Origin: Marsupella aquatica
Lineage: Eukaryota; Marchantiophyta
Length of the DNA: 64,000 bases
Direction of reading: 5' to 3'
Assembly (NCBI GenBank): GCA_973895155.1
Contig: OZ316897.1
Span: 2,542,001 to 2,606,000 of the forward strand
The notes below the pieces were generated by a model, which was given only the letters and a program-made list of their open reading frames with translations, ran no database searches and was not told the DNA's origin. Below are positions 34,994 through 47,038 of this stretch, one piece after another. A program made the translations under genes and the position numbers. The stretch's first letter is position 1. The number at the start of each line of letters is the position of its first letter.

Positions 34994-37900
34994 ATTATTT
35001 TCGGTCGTTTTATCTGATTTTCAGAAGTGTACTCTATTCCAATGACTATTGGAACCCGAAATTGTATTTCTGTTCTCACATCACGTTGGGTTTCTCTGAG
35101 CGATTGCCTTCGCTTTCTTCCGTGAGAGCATCTTCTGTCAGATTTAGTAATCAGCTTTGTCGCTTTCATAATTTGGAGCCTACTTGTGTTCACTGTCCTG
35201 TCTTCGTCCTCATGAATGCAACTATTTTAGGGTTGATGGCACTAGCAAGTGATGAATAGGTCAGCATTCAACCTTAGACGAAATTTTTTCAGTATAGTTT
35301 CAAGTAGAAAAAATGTTTTGCTCCATGTGGGGAACTGCCCTACAGGAAGGGAAACTACTACGAGGATCAGCTGCTGCGCTAATGGATCCGATAATTGCAG
35401 AATTGCTCTTTTTATAGGAAAATCGTGTGTTGATTTGACTTGTCAGAGGTGCAGAAGCCAAAGACCGGGTCACAGAATCCCTGATCGGAATGCTGCTCCT
35501 ACTCCATGCCATGTGAAGTTTAACGCAAATTGAATACAGATGGCGGGTGGGGAAGCCGTAGACTTGATGTACCAATGTGATGAAAGAACACGATCACCAC
35601 TTCCTAGCAGGATCCAAGTTCATGATTCATGGGACCCTGGCAGGACATCTACTGTAGTCACCTTCCATCCTTGATGAAAAAGAGTGTTTTATGACATCTC
35701 GGTCGGCAACAGTTTTTTGGTGAAATGATTAGATCAGCCGACTTGGGCAGGTGCGACTGCCTCGAGTTATGTGATTGAGACGGGGTACATGGTTGTTTGA
35801 TCTGAGAAACGTCAGAAGGAAACAGCAATCTAAATTTGTGCCGACAGTGAAAATAGGGACGGACCCTCTCAGTTCGTCCCAGGGACTTGGTGTTGACAGG
35901 TACATCTGATTTGTATGAAATTCCGCCCATCTGAAGTTAGCGCATCCTATTAGCCATGAACTCTCAACGAAGGTTTTCAGGAACTTTTAGTACGTTATCA
36001 ATCAACGAACTGACAAAATACTGAGATAATCTGTTGAGATAGGATGAACGTCTGAACAAACATGTGGGTTTTGTAATATTTTTCCCCACTTTCATTTCCA
36101 GTGCGTTTTGTACAATTAAGTAATTCTATAATGCTCCTCGAGCAACCCCTTGAGGGAGATTATCGAATCTGACAAACATCATTGGGAGCATACTGCAGTT
36201 GATAAGGGAGTCAGACATTAGATTTATTCCATTCTTGTATGGAGTACAAATGTCATTGAGAGGAGATGAAAATCCCTGGTAAAGAATCGCAGAGTAGAAT
36301 CTCATCATCAAAACAGTTCATCAATGACTAAGCAGCTATAGCAAAGCTTAGAGAACATCCAGGGTTAGTCAATGTCCAATACTTGTTGCATCCTTGAAGA
36401 GACTCTCGAGCTCTATGACATTGAGAAGCAGAGCCCTGCACAGTGCGAATTAGCAGGCACCACCCGCGTGTCGCTTCCGTTGTAATCTTTCATCTTCTGG
36501 TCCCATGGACTGGAGCCCATGCGGACAGTTGCTTCAGGTTATCCCTCATCAGATTCCATCATCCTTCAGTTGCCTGATGGTTTCCTATGATGCGGGCAAA
36601 CATCGAGGGGACTACGAATTTGCTGCATGATCGCTGAAGATGGACCCTACCATCAACGGCAGTATTCTGGTAAAACTCCACAGGCTATCTATTCTTGCAG
36701 CACGTGGCCAGGATTGCACTGAAGGCACCATAAATCACCACATATTCAGCACCACAGCAGGCTGTGGGGGGTGATGGGGTTTTCGTTGGGCCCATGGGGC
36801 AAACTGCTTTTCCAGAGCCCCCTGCCAGCCCTTCCCTCCTGATAATGTCTCCTGATAACGTCTATAGTACTTCTTTTCTCAGTAATGTCCCTACAATCCC
36901 TTTGGTTTTTGGTCCCATGCTGAAATCTGAACAATCTTCCAAAGAGTAATGGTCCACAGACAATGTTAGCTCAAAGCAAGGTTTGGAGCACACCGTCGTC
37001 ACTGGTCCTAACTGGTTGTCCCTGTAAAATGTCGGGAAACGACATCTCCCCGTACGTCACTTTTTTTCTCGACAAGCACCGCACGTCAGGTCAGGTCAGG
37101 TCAGGTCAGGTCAGCAGGGCACAAAACATACTACTTCCACGTCAGACCCTCCTCCATGACACCTAACATCTTGTCCCCACAGGTAACTTTCAGCAAGGCA
37201 CTGAAAGGATCCTTGGCACCGCGTTGCTACTGTATAGAAAACAACGCCAGGGCTTCAGCAGTGGATCTCATCCCAATCTCATTGAAGGTCTGATACTTAC
37301 GAGTATTTCAACGAATCTAAAACGACGAGACTTCAAGAATTGTTAGGTGATTATATTGGTCAACTGCGAATACTGTGTTCAGCTTCGTGCATTTATCTCT
37401 CCCAAAAAATTGCATCACGGAATCTTAAGCTTAAGATGGTGGCTTTTCTGCAGTCTGGCTACCAGTACTGTATCCAAATCTCCAGAGGTGTGGAAATATA
37501 TCAAAGATAGGAGATTACTTGAGAAGAATATAGACAAAATCACAATACCATCAGAAGCTGACTGGAAAACCTGTGGATCTCATATACTGTGGTCGATGAA
37601 CTGGATGACTCAACCTCCAGTTCTCTGGCCACAAAGTTAAAACATGAAATAGTCCATTTAGAAACCATGATGACAGTTACTAAAATGGCCATATTCTCAA
37701 TGAAACAGAGTCCAGAAAGGAAATATTATGTCTCTGCTGTTATATCCCATCGGCATGTGGTGACGATAAATAAGTTTTCAACAAAATGTGACGGCCTTAG
37801 CGGTTTATTATGAACATTTCTGCACTCGATCTAAAATAAAAGGAATCCTAGCTCACTGTACCAAACTTCATGCCCTGGTTGTATGACGGCAACTGTACCA

Positions 37901-38235
37901 TAAATCTACGATACTTCCTGTGATAGAAACATCTCCAACCGTTATACCAGCAGCAACCTGGTGGTAGAGCTTGTACAGGTATGCGGTAAGACGTTCGAGG
38001 CTAAATACTGCAAACCTGGCTTATAGATACTTGTGGCCTGGAGGTAAAAAAAGGAACCTCAAGCTCTATTGAAACCTTGCGAACATGTCACTAAGCAAAA
38101 TGATGTTTCTAATATACACTGGGATAATTGACCAAAACTTGTTGAATATAGACTCCCGACGGTGCCCGCACTGCACTTAGTGCCCAGGGTCAGCACACTC
38201 CCGTCAGCTTTGATCTCTGTAAATTACACAAGAAC
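34994..38235. other. Intergenic, no gene recognised
   Basis: About 3.2 kb between RPH1-like and the 3' end of the carboxypeptidase gene. Open frames are short and motif-free. A plus-strand stretch at 37470-37800 has two overlapping short frames of coding-like composition but no recognisable family. Confidence 0.45.
37085..37114 (+). repeat. (GTCAG)6 microsatellite
   Basis: Six exact copies of the pentanucleotide GTCAG. Confidence 0.97.
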
Positions 38236-41200
38236 CTACCAATCTACAAAAGCGCCCCCCTTCTCCTTCCTTTCAACTTTTTCTTCGAGAGTGATATCCC
38301 TCAGATCTGTGGTAGATTTTTGCCCATCATCTAACACCAACTCTTCTAGCTCCTGTTTCACCTTTTCACTGTGGGCCTCGACTGTTGCTGCTGGCAGTGT
38401 CTGGTTTAATTGAGCTCCACTTTCCAGTGATTTCCCTCTTGTCCAGCGATATATCATCTCCAAGGAATTCTTCGGTTGGTCCATTGGCACCATGTGCCCG
38501 GCGTTGTGCACCTGCATCGCCAAGAAGGTCATAGGAGTATTTGTCAAGAATATTTACACTGAAAAATAGAAGTAGGCACGATAAGATTTCGTTTTAAAAA
38601 AGGTCTGCCCCGATCCAGATTTCCTTTCAAACGAAGAAGTTTCTTCCACACCTACTGTGGGGCCTTGTGAGTAGTGCACCGCCCTAAGAAGTGACTTCAA
38701 TCCGTTCCAACGTCCCGAATGTTTCTACATGTACATTTCGCTGAGTTGTTGTCTTGATCAACCTAGATGTCTTGAAAACGTACTAAGAGAGACAGTGATC
38801 ACATACCTTGAGAAAACTGAGAGGCCCGTAAAACGTAACAAGACCCGCTTTCTCGCCCTCAACTTCGAAATCTTTCCAGTCAGCCTTTGCATATTCTATC
38901 TGGCCAGACCAGTCCATCGCGGTAACCCATCTCGAATTCCCTGGAGAAAGCACACAAAGGCCAAGACCACTTGTAAGGAGCGATTCCAGCTCACGATTAG
39001 GTAGAGGTTTCAGGGTAAATTCTTTGGGGAGCACAAACACCAGGCTGAATGCTTTACCTAGCCAGTTGCAGATTAGGTCATACTCTCCGGCGTAGACAAG
39101 TAGCTTGACACCATCTTCGAGAAGAGCAGGAATACCAGCTTCCAAATTTCGCATCCAGTCCACAATCATAGCTTCGTAAACAAGGGGATTGCAAGAGACA
39201 AATTTACGTTCTCCTACTCCCAATGCGTCCCTCACAGACTGTTGATTTAGGAACGCCTCAAGATTCGAAAAATCATAGCAGAGGTCCCCGACGCACTCCT
39301 TCCTGATGTCATAGTACTGCAGGATGCACGAGACTAAAATGAGTCCCACTGACCATAAAATCCCTCCTGCTCTACACAGAAACATAACCCACTAATCTAG
39401 CAAGAAAAAGAATCGCATCAATCCTACTGTACGATACTCAGCAACTTCCAGAATTCCAAGCACATAGAAGCGAAGAATCCAGTACATATCCCAGGAACAG
39501 ACGTGCCCAACGAGTGAGGTAATTCCATTCTTTGCAGCACAAATTACCAGACTTTTGCCAGCAATTCCAATGATCCTGCATCGTTTTGAGTTACTCTAAG
39601 GAACCTTACATTGATATTTCCGGCTATCGATAAAATAGAGTTGAAGAGGCTATTGCAAACCAAATAGGCAGCAACGCAGGTGACGGTTCCCTTGCTGCCT
39701 GCAAGCCCGTCGATAAAGAGCATCCCACGAGTTACCATTCGCATACTTTCACTGACTCGACTTCATGCAGGATGGGAGATTAATCACAAATTAACCAGAT
39801 GTACCACAGATGTGAAGTAGCGAACAAAATCTACATGATCAAATAGCTGAACGGCGTTTATCTAATACCCCAATAAATACTTCGACCTTTCCAGAAAAAA
39901 ACTTTGGACAAGATGAGACCAAGTTGCGACCGGCTTTGCGCCCCGTGTGCTCTGAGATGGTATCACAAACAAACTAAAATTACCGCAGAGCTTGATAGAA
40001 GCAGCACAGGCCGGAAAGATCAAGGAAAGACGCTTGTAGTCCGAATTATCAATGATGCCATTTTCTAGAGCATAGTCAGCATATGCCTCATATTGAATGT
40101 CAGGTTGCGTCAGCCCATTTCCAATAGCAAATCCCTGTTGCAAAAGAAGAAAGTGCGTGTTCAGAAGCCACATCACGTATGGGAAGAAGACTTAGTGGCA
40201 CTCCAAAAGGTTTCAAACGCCACCAAGTTTTCCTCGACGTACTCAAAAACAATCAATTGGAAAAAACGCGACGCTACTTACTACAACGATACTGACCTTC
40301 AAATTGATGTGGATTCCCTTCTTCTCCTTGTTGCTCTTATGAATACGTGCAGCGACAGCAGGGACGTAATGACCAGCATAAGACTCTCCCGTCACGAAAA
40401 ACTCATTGCCTGCATACTCCGGATGCACTTTGAAAAATTCCTGTAATAAGATAGAAGAAATAATGGAGCACACAGCAAGGACAATGCATGTCAATCACGG
40501 GTAGAGAACGATTTTCCCTCTGACAGAAAGGATTCGCAGCAAGCTGTAGATCATGGACTTGTAATCGGGGACCCCAACTAAATCTAATCTCGTCAAATTT
40601 CGCATACATTTCCACAGTTCCAGATTGAAAACGATTTGCTTAGACTTCGTTTGTAAATTATCTAGCATGCAGGATCCAGTAGGAAACATGACCTGAAAAA
40701 AGTCGTACATATCTTCGCTCACACCCTCCTCATCATGCCGCAAGTCCCGAATGTCAGTGCTATAGCTGAAGCCTGTCCCAATGGGCTGATCAACAAAAAT
40801 AATGTTCGAGATCTTATCCCATCCATAATCATTCCAAACCAAACTCAGATCATTGGCGATTTTGAAAGGACCGTTTTCATAGAACAGAGCAAGCTCGCTG
40901 GCGCAACCCGGGCCTCCAGTCATCCAAAGCACCACGGGATCTGTAGTTCTGTTGTTCCGGGACTCAAAGAAAAAATAGAACATCCTGGAAGGCAATCAAT
41001 TACGATAGTATGTTTATTAAACGTGTCTGGTCATCAGAACCTCGTACAGCCTCAATCCTGTTTTAAGATGGAAACGGAAGCACGTAGCTGAAAGATAGGG
41101 CGACAAAGTTAGGATTGATGATCGGTGGAGCATAGTTGCAACAATTACACTAGACTTTTCAAGACATTAGATCGTAACCTCTCTTCGCCTCGAGATATCT

Positions 41201-42571
41201 ACCTAACCCTCATCCGCTGCAGATAGCTAAATCTTCTGCAGCCAAACATTAGAATGAATCTCTAATATATTTCAGCTCAAGCCAGTTGTGGCAGCATCGT
41301 TCGTGTATCAATATCCCGTCGGCGTCCTTCATTTCTTGTCAGAGGCAGTATTTTTTTCCGCAAGGGATAGGCACACAATGTGTAATCTCTCTAAAGCACC
41401 AGTATGAATCAGAAATATGAGCCCTATTATCCAGTTCCTGGTCTCTCGCGATGTCTGAAGAAGGCGAGTCTCTCAACACACATTAAACTCCTTGAGTTTT
41501 GAATTGAGGCCTTACAATCTCCACCTTGTAGAGCGTAGGGCAAACTTAAGTCGACAGGTTGGAAAGCTACAAGGCACCGCTCTCGATAGACGATTGAGAC
41601 AGCAGATATAACGAATCCTCACATTGTAGCTATCAAGAAACTGCCGTCAGTGAAAGATTGCGTTATGGCTGTGTGGACACGAGACTAGGTGTCGATTCGT
41701 AAACGGAAAACATCTGGCACCTTCATTTCTAGGAAGACATAAGTGTGCATCTGTCTGACCAATGAAACCCATTCACCTTTCCAGACAGCCACCGGTCAGT
41801 ACAGCTGATAAACTAGTATGCACAACGACCACATTGAGGGCCAAAGCTTCCGACGGCTAAGCTACACGAGGTCATTCGCTAATGGCAACCGAACGACCAT
41901 TAATATCAAACCCTCTACACCCCGGTTTCCGCTCTCAAAATCAAGGAAATACCAGACCTATCCGGCCCTTGTCAAAGCATTCTTGGTCCTCTGATCGATA
42001 GAAAATACCAGGAATCCGGACACCACAGGATCCAAAATTCTTCCGCTAGCTTATCTTCACTACTCAGTTCGACTCAAAAACTAATATACTAATCATTCCA
42101 TGGACTGGTTATCTTTGTAAAACGCCATTAAGAGGAGAAAAGAGGAGAGAGAGGAAGCCAGAGGATGACGTATGAGGAGGACACCCACTTTGACGCATGA
42201 GTCCGCGACAATTTGAAGTAGCCCGCATTCTGGCCGAGGTCATCCGTCGTGATGGTCGAGCCCGACTCGCCCTTGATGGTCAACTTCAGCTCCTTCTCCA
42301 CAATTCGAGGTCCGCCATCATCGTTGTCGATGTCGCTGTTAAACAAATCCACCGGAGCATCCGAGACGCCAGGCAGCAAATTGAGCGCCTTGATCATGCG
42401 TTCCGCTTGCCCTAGCGGATACCGACGGTTCGACTCGACTCGAAAATCAATATACTTCGGTGTCGTCCCCGCGGAGACCACCGAAACAACCCAAATTGAC
42501 CACCAGAACGAAGCCAGAAAAATTGCGCCACGAGCCACCACCCTCCCCCTCGCCGATCCGTCCCACGCCAT
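38236..42571 (-). CDS. Serine carboxypeptidase (SCPL, carboxypeptidase Y type)
   Basis: Secreted or vacuolar serine carboxypeptidase, family S10, closest to the plant SCPL47-49 (CPY-like) group. Exons in transcript order: 42571-42189, 40984-40693, 40440-40297, 40134-39984, 39698-39610, 39316-39058, 38940-38807, 38511-38236; 1728 nt, 575 aa, phases consistent. Signal peptide around residues 12-35 (AIFLASFWWSIWVVSVVSAG), then a propeptide with YPLGQAERMIKALNLLPG. Active site: Ser245 in TGESYAGH, Asp433 in YAGEYDLICNW, His490 in HNAGHMVPMDQP; oxyanion segment TGGPGCASE. After the catalytic domain comes an unusual polar C-terminal tail of about 65 residues rich in Glu and Lys. An in-frame upstream ATG at 42646 is less likely because it would bury the signal peptide. 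Confidence 0.95.
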
Positions 42572-45514
42572 CGCTGAATTCGCTCGATCGAACCTCCAAA
42601 ATTGAAGCTCTCCTCCTCCTTCCCCTCTTCTCCTCGAGCAAATCAACAGTCCCCTCTTCTCACCCTCTCCCTCTTCTTCCCCTTCTGCAGTTCTACCGAC
42701 CCAACCTCGTAGGGACGGAACGACCCCCCCCGTCTAAGGAATTTCTCCAGAGAAGGACTTTGAACGGGTTCGCCCCAGATCTGCCGTTCGATTCTTCACA
42801 TCCACGGTTTCTGGGGCCGTGGGCGAGGGTACAGCACGGTGGTCCCTCGCTTGGTCCGCTTTGTGGGGCCGGGCGGGAGGCGAACCGGGATGGCGGGAGG
42901 CCGACAAACAGATGACGGGTAGACACGTCAGAGACCCGGGGATAATTGGCGGTCGATCGATTAGATATCGACGGTTGCGATGGAGGCGATGCTCGTGTGT
43001 GGGGTAGGCGGACGGGTTAGGAGGCCCACATCGCAACGTGTGGTAACGAGAATAACTAACTGCAGAGTTAGGAATACCCCATCTCATTTCATGCAGAATC
43101 ATGCATTGCTTTGCTATAAAGTTCCAGCAATGGCCCACCATGGCCAAAAGTTCCTCTATGAGCTACCCCACGTCACCGCAGCAGCGTTTCTTGTAGGGTC
43201 AAAAAATTTGTCAATTTTCACAATGGCTGAAGAGTGTTTTAGCCATTTTTGGCAAAATTTAGCCTGGCTTTTTGTCTTGGATTAGCCTGTTCCCCACCTA
43301 AATACAGACCCCAAGCTAATTTTGACGGTCATTTCACATCTAATTTTTGCAACATTGTCTAGAGTGCAGACTCTAGACAAAGACTTCAGGGTGTGAGCAA
43401 GCTGGGGGGTGAGGCACCTTGCGGGGAAGGGAACCATGAGCCTGAGAAAAGTTGCAAAAAAATGGCATTCAAACTAGTAGATATACTCATTGATGTGAAA
43501 GCGCATATCCTATTTTCAGGAAGTTTTAAGCATCAATCTCATCCCATTAATTCACCATGGAGTAATCTATGTCTCAAAACTCACCACCAAAACTATATCT
43601 GAAAATAGTAATAAAAAAAAAAGTTAAGAAATCACCGCAAACCATTTTTAGGGGTTAAGGTCCGTGGGTGATATAGCCTATACGGTACTTCTACTGTCAG
43701 GCAGAGGAAAACAGTGCTCAGTGCAGGGGGAGGTGTGGTTAGACGTTAGAATATTAGAACCTCTCCCGACTTTCTAAATTATTCACCTATTGTAGGTATG
43801 ATGAAATACAACGTGGGTTCTGCTCTGACTTGCATTCTTGCGTGGAACATAGGTTATATTCCAAACCTCTTGGATGAGGTGTCATAGAGTGTGTTGTGTC
43901 ATACAGTGTCGTATACGCCACAGACTCTTTTAATATTGTCTTAATTTATACTGAAAAAAAATACATAGTTGAAGATTGTCCAGCTTGCAAGCCAAATGCC
44001 AATTGCATGGCTTGCTCCTGGAGGGTTCCTCTGATTTCTAAAGGCCCATCAACATTGCATGTAAGATTTTATGCTCGTTTATATCCAATTCAGGTTCAAA
44101 CTCCAGTTCTTCCTGCAGGAAGTTTTGCATGGCCTTTACAATATCTACTTTGATGATTGCTCCTTAATTCCCAAGCCGCTTTGATGACTACTCCTTTTTG
44201 GTTTGCTGTTTTGTTTTATGAAGACTCGTGGCAGTTTGTTACTTCATAACTTCATCCCTTAGATGGACCTTGATTAAGAAATAGGCCGAAAAGGGGTCAT
44301 TCTGCCCTAAGAAATGCCCAGCAATGTTGAGCATTGTTTGGGCAAACTTGTGGCTATGTTGAGTAATATTCAAACTGTAATTTCCCATTGCCTTGGTTGT
44401 GTATTAGAAACTTGTTATCCCACACACCAAAAACCAAAACAGAATCCCGTGTTGCCAACTGTGTACTCAATTGTTCAATTTGTTTTTTGTTTTTCTTACT
44501 ATCTCTAAAGGTCCTAATATCCTGCTTTTACGTCCCAAGAGTAAGGTAAGAGCACTCCCACCAGTGGAGAGAATGGCAGGACCAGGCCACAGGTTCAACT
44601 TTTTAACCCCATTGTGCCCTAGTCTCTACACCCATAGCATTTTTCCCTTGCAAGGGAAGCACTACTGCACTCCACAAGGTAGAGGAGCACAGCCCACCAA
44701 GACCAAATAATCCCCTCTCATCACTTCTGATCAAACCTCTGCTCTGGCAAGTGTATGTGGTGCACTCACTGCTGGCAGTTTTTGGTGGATGTGAAAGGCA
44801 GGACAGATGGGAAACTGGTTGGTTGCTTTATAACCCTAGATGCACAGGCACCTCAGTGACTTACAAAACTCCTTGATGGAGGGGCTGTTTGGTGTGCATG
44901 GTAAGAGTCGTCTGTAGAGGGTTTAGGTCACTGTTTGACCTTCTACATGATTGTTGAGACCCAGAATTGGCAGATAAAGAAGGACTACTGAAAATTTGCT
45001 GATAAAGGACTGAGCTTTATGACAAAGTTGGTCCCTGCACAAAGAACACCATTGACGTGGCCGTTGTATTTTGATTAGTAGGTTGAAACACATGAATAAT
45101 AGTTCATCTCTTTAAGTGGCTTGCCCTTCTCCAACCCAAAAAATGTAAGGGATCTCGAAGCTTTGAAATTAGGGATGATGGCTTTTGGTCATAAAGTAAT
45201 GGTCGTAACCTTTTCACAAGGTTATGCAAAAAAAAAATTCAAATCTTCGTCACTACAGTGACTAATAGTAATGGCATACACCCAATGCAAAAAGTTTCAT
45301 ACTGTGAATTTGGTAGTCCGTAATGTTTTGTGTTTGCAAACCATAACTACGGAGCTAGCCATAACTACAGAGCTAAGGTCCATCTAATTCTGAGCTTTGA
45401 GACACCACATTGTTATCGCATCTTTTGTCCAACAACATAGCGAAGATATTCATTCAGCATAGCTGCATATCCTACACTTTGTCTTGAAACACCCACCCAG
45501 ACCTTTGATTTCAT
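42572..45514. other. Intergenic upstream of the carboxypeptidase gene
   Basis: The first 400 bp are GC-rich with pyrimidine-rich CCCTCTTCTCC stretches, as expected of promoter and 5' UTR on the minus strand. The rest is AT-richer and has no gene I can support. Confidence 0.5.
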
Positions 45515-45609
45515 GTCTCCAAGGTGAAACCCTCAGATCTTCAATTCCAGATGTTTCCTTTGTCTCCAAGTTGAAACCCTCAGATCTCCAATTCCAGATG
45601 TTTCCTTTG
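45515..45609. repeat. 47-bp direct duplication
   Basis: Two copies start at GTCTCCAAG (45515 and 45562). They differ at two positions and share GAAACCCTCAGATCT and CAATTCCAGATGTTTCC. Confidence 0.95.
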
Positions 45610-47038
45610 GCGAGTTGCCCTTTCATTGTATGCTGTTGTACTGCATGTAATTTCGAGTAAACTTTCAATATGAAGAGCAAGAAAAACAAAGAACAAAGAG
45701 CAATTATCGTGATTGTTGACAACCACAAGGGGAATTGGACCAACCAAGACCGCAACAGAACATGCCATATCAACAACTACACGAAACCCAACGTCTGGAC
45801 CCCAAAGACAGGAAGATACACTCTTAGAAACCCACGGTACGGGAGGGAAGGCTTAGATCCACAACTGCGGAGCAAATTTAGTTCAAAAGCTCACATAGGT
45901 ATGACTGGAATTGAAGGTTTAAAGCACAGCGTCAAGCTAGAAGAAAAGTCCATACTCAAAACTTTAATTTGATGTACACTGTGAACATTGAATGTTTGAA
46001 ATAAATTGAATGGACTTTTAATCTGATCTAGAGCTATTGAATGAATTGATATGAGTCGACCTAACTTAAATCTGTAGACCCCTTTTGCTGACGGTAGCTT
46101 TCACCTTCAATGATTCCATACCAGGAACGTCACTCTTCTCCAGTCATTGGCAAGAACTTCTGCGTATTCTTTGTCATGGGCCTTGTCCACAAGATTTTAG
46201 TCACCATCAATCCGAATCTATATAACTCCGTCCAATCGGCAAAGGCACTCATCCTTCACCACGGAGCATGGCCAGTTGAGTTGTGTCCGCTATCCTGCTT
46301 CACATATAATGATCTGAAATTGACGACTAAACTGTCGAGGCCTTCTATCTAGCTCTTAATTGATCCTGCTTCAACTGTAACAACCTCAGATTGACGGCTG
46401 AACTGTCAGGACATCCTATCTCGGCCTTCACCGTTCCAACCATGATCGTTTAGAGCCATCGAAAGAAAAGAATTTTTTTGATTCGTCGTGAATCTTCTAC
46501 AATAATCTGAATGAATAGAAGTGTTTAGCATTTCGAGAGAAAAACTATGATTTCTCCCAGCATGACCAGAGCTTGTCTCGAGATCCTGGATCGTGTGTCG
46601 GTCTCTGAATTGACGGTCGAACGTCAGCAGGGGAGGTCTCAACCTCCTAGCTCCTATTGATCTTTCTACCCAAGGGTGGTGCTATTTACAAAGGGAAAAA
46701 TCTTTGTCGTCGGTTTTTAATGGAGTTTCTCTCCAGATGTGAGTTAAGACACCTGATTCTGTGATTTACAAATCAACTTTTGCGATCTCACAGCATCATG
46801 AAGTGGTCAGAAATTGCTAGGCAATTTTTGTGATTTCTGATCTGTTGCGTCTACTCGTTTTTTTCCCTCCAAGCTCAACAAGGCTGCCACGAGAACGCTA
46901 ACCTTTAGGAGGAGATGTAATACAAAGAACCGTCTCACGGCCTTATTTACCTCCACCTGTGGTGTTGCGAGATGCAGGTCTCCTTTGAGGCAGTGAAGGT
47001 GCCTCCAAGTTTGCAAAAGACTTCCAGAGTCATGAGCG
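45610..47038. other. 3' flank of the BODYGUARD-like gene
   Basis: A 100-codon plus-strand ORF (45670-45972, basic, MKSKKNKEQ...) has no recognised family. An imperfect tandem pair at about 46292-46425 shares ATCCTGCTTCA and GAACTGTC. No gene is called. Confidence 0.45.

Noticed and set aside
42460-42915. Plus-strand ORF of 151 codons opposite the carboxypeptidase first exon.
   Set aside because: Pro/Ser-rich shadow of the GC-rich 5' end of the minus-strand gene; no motif of its own.
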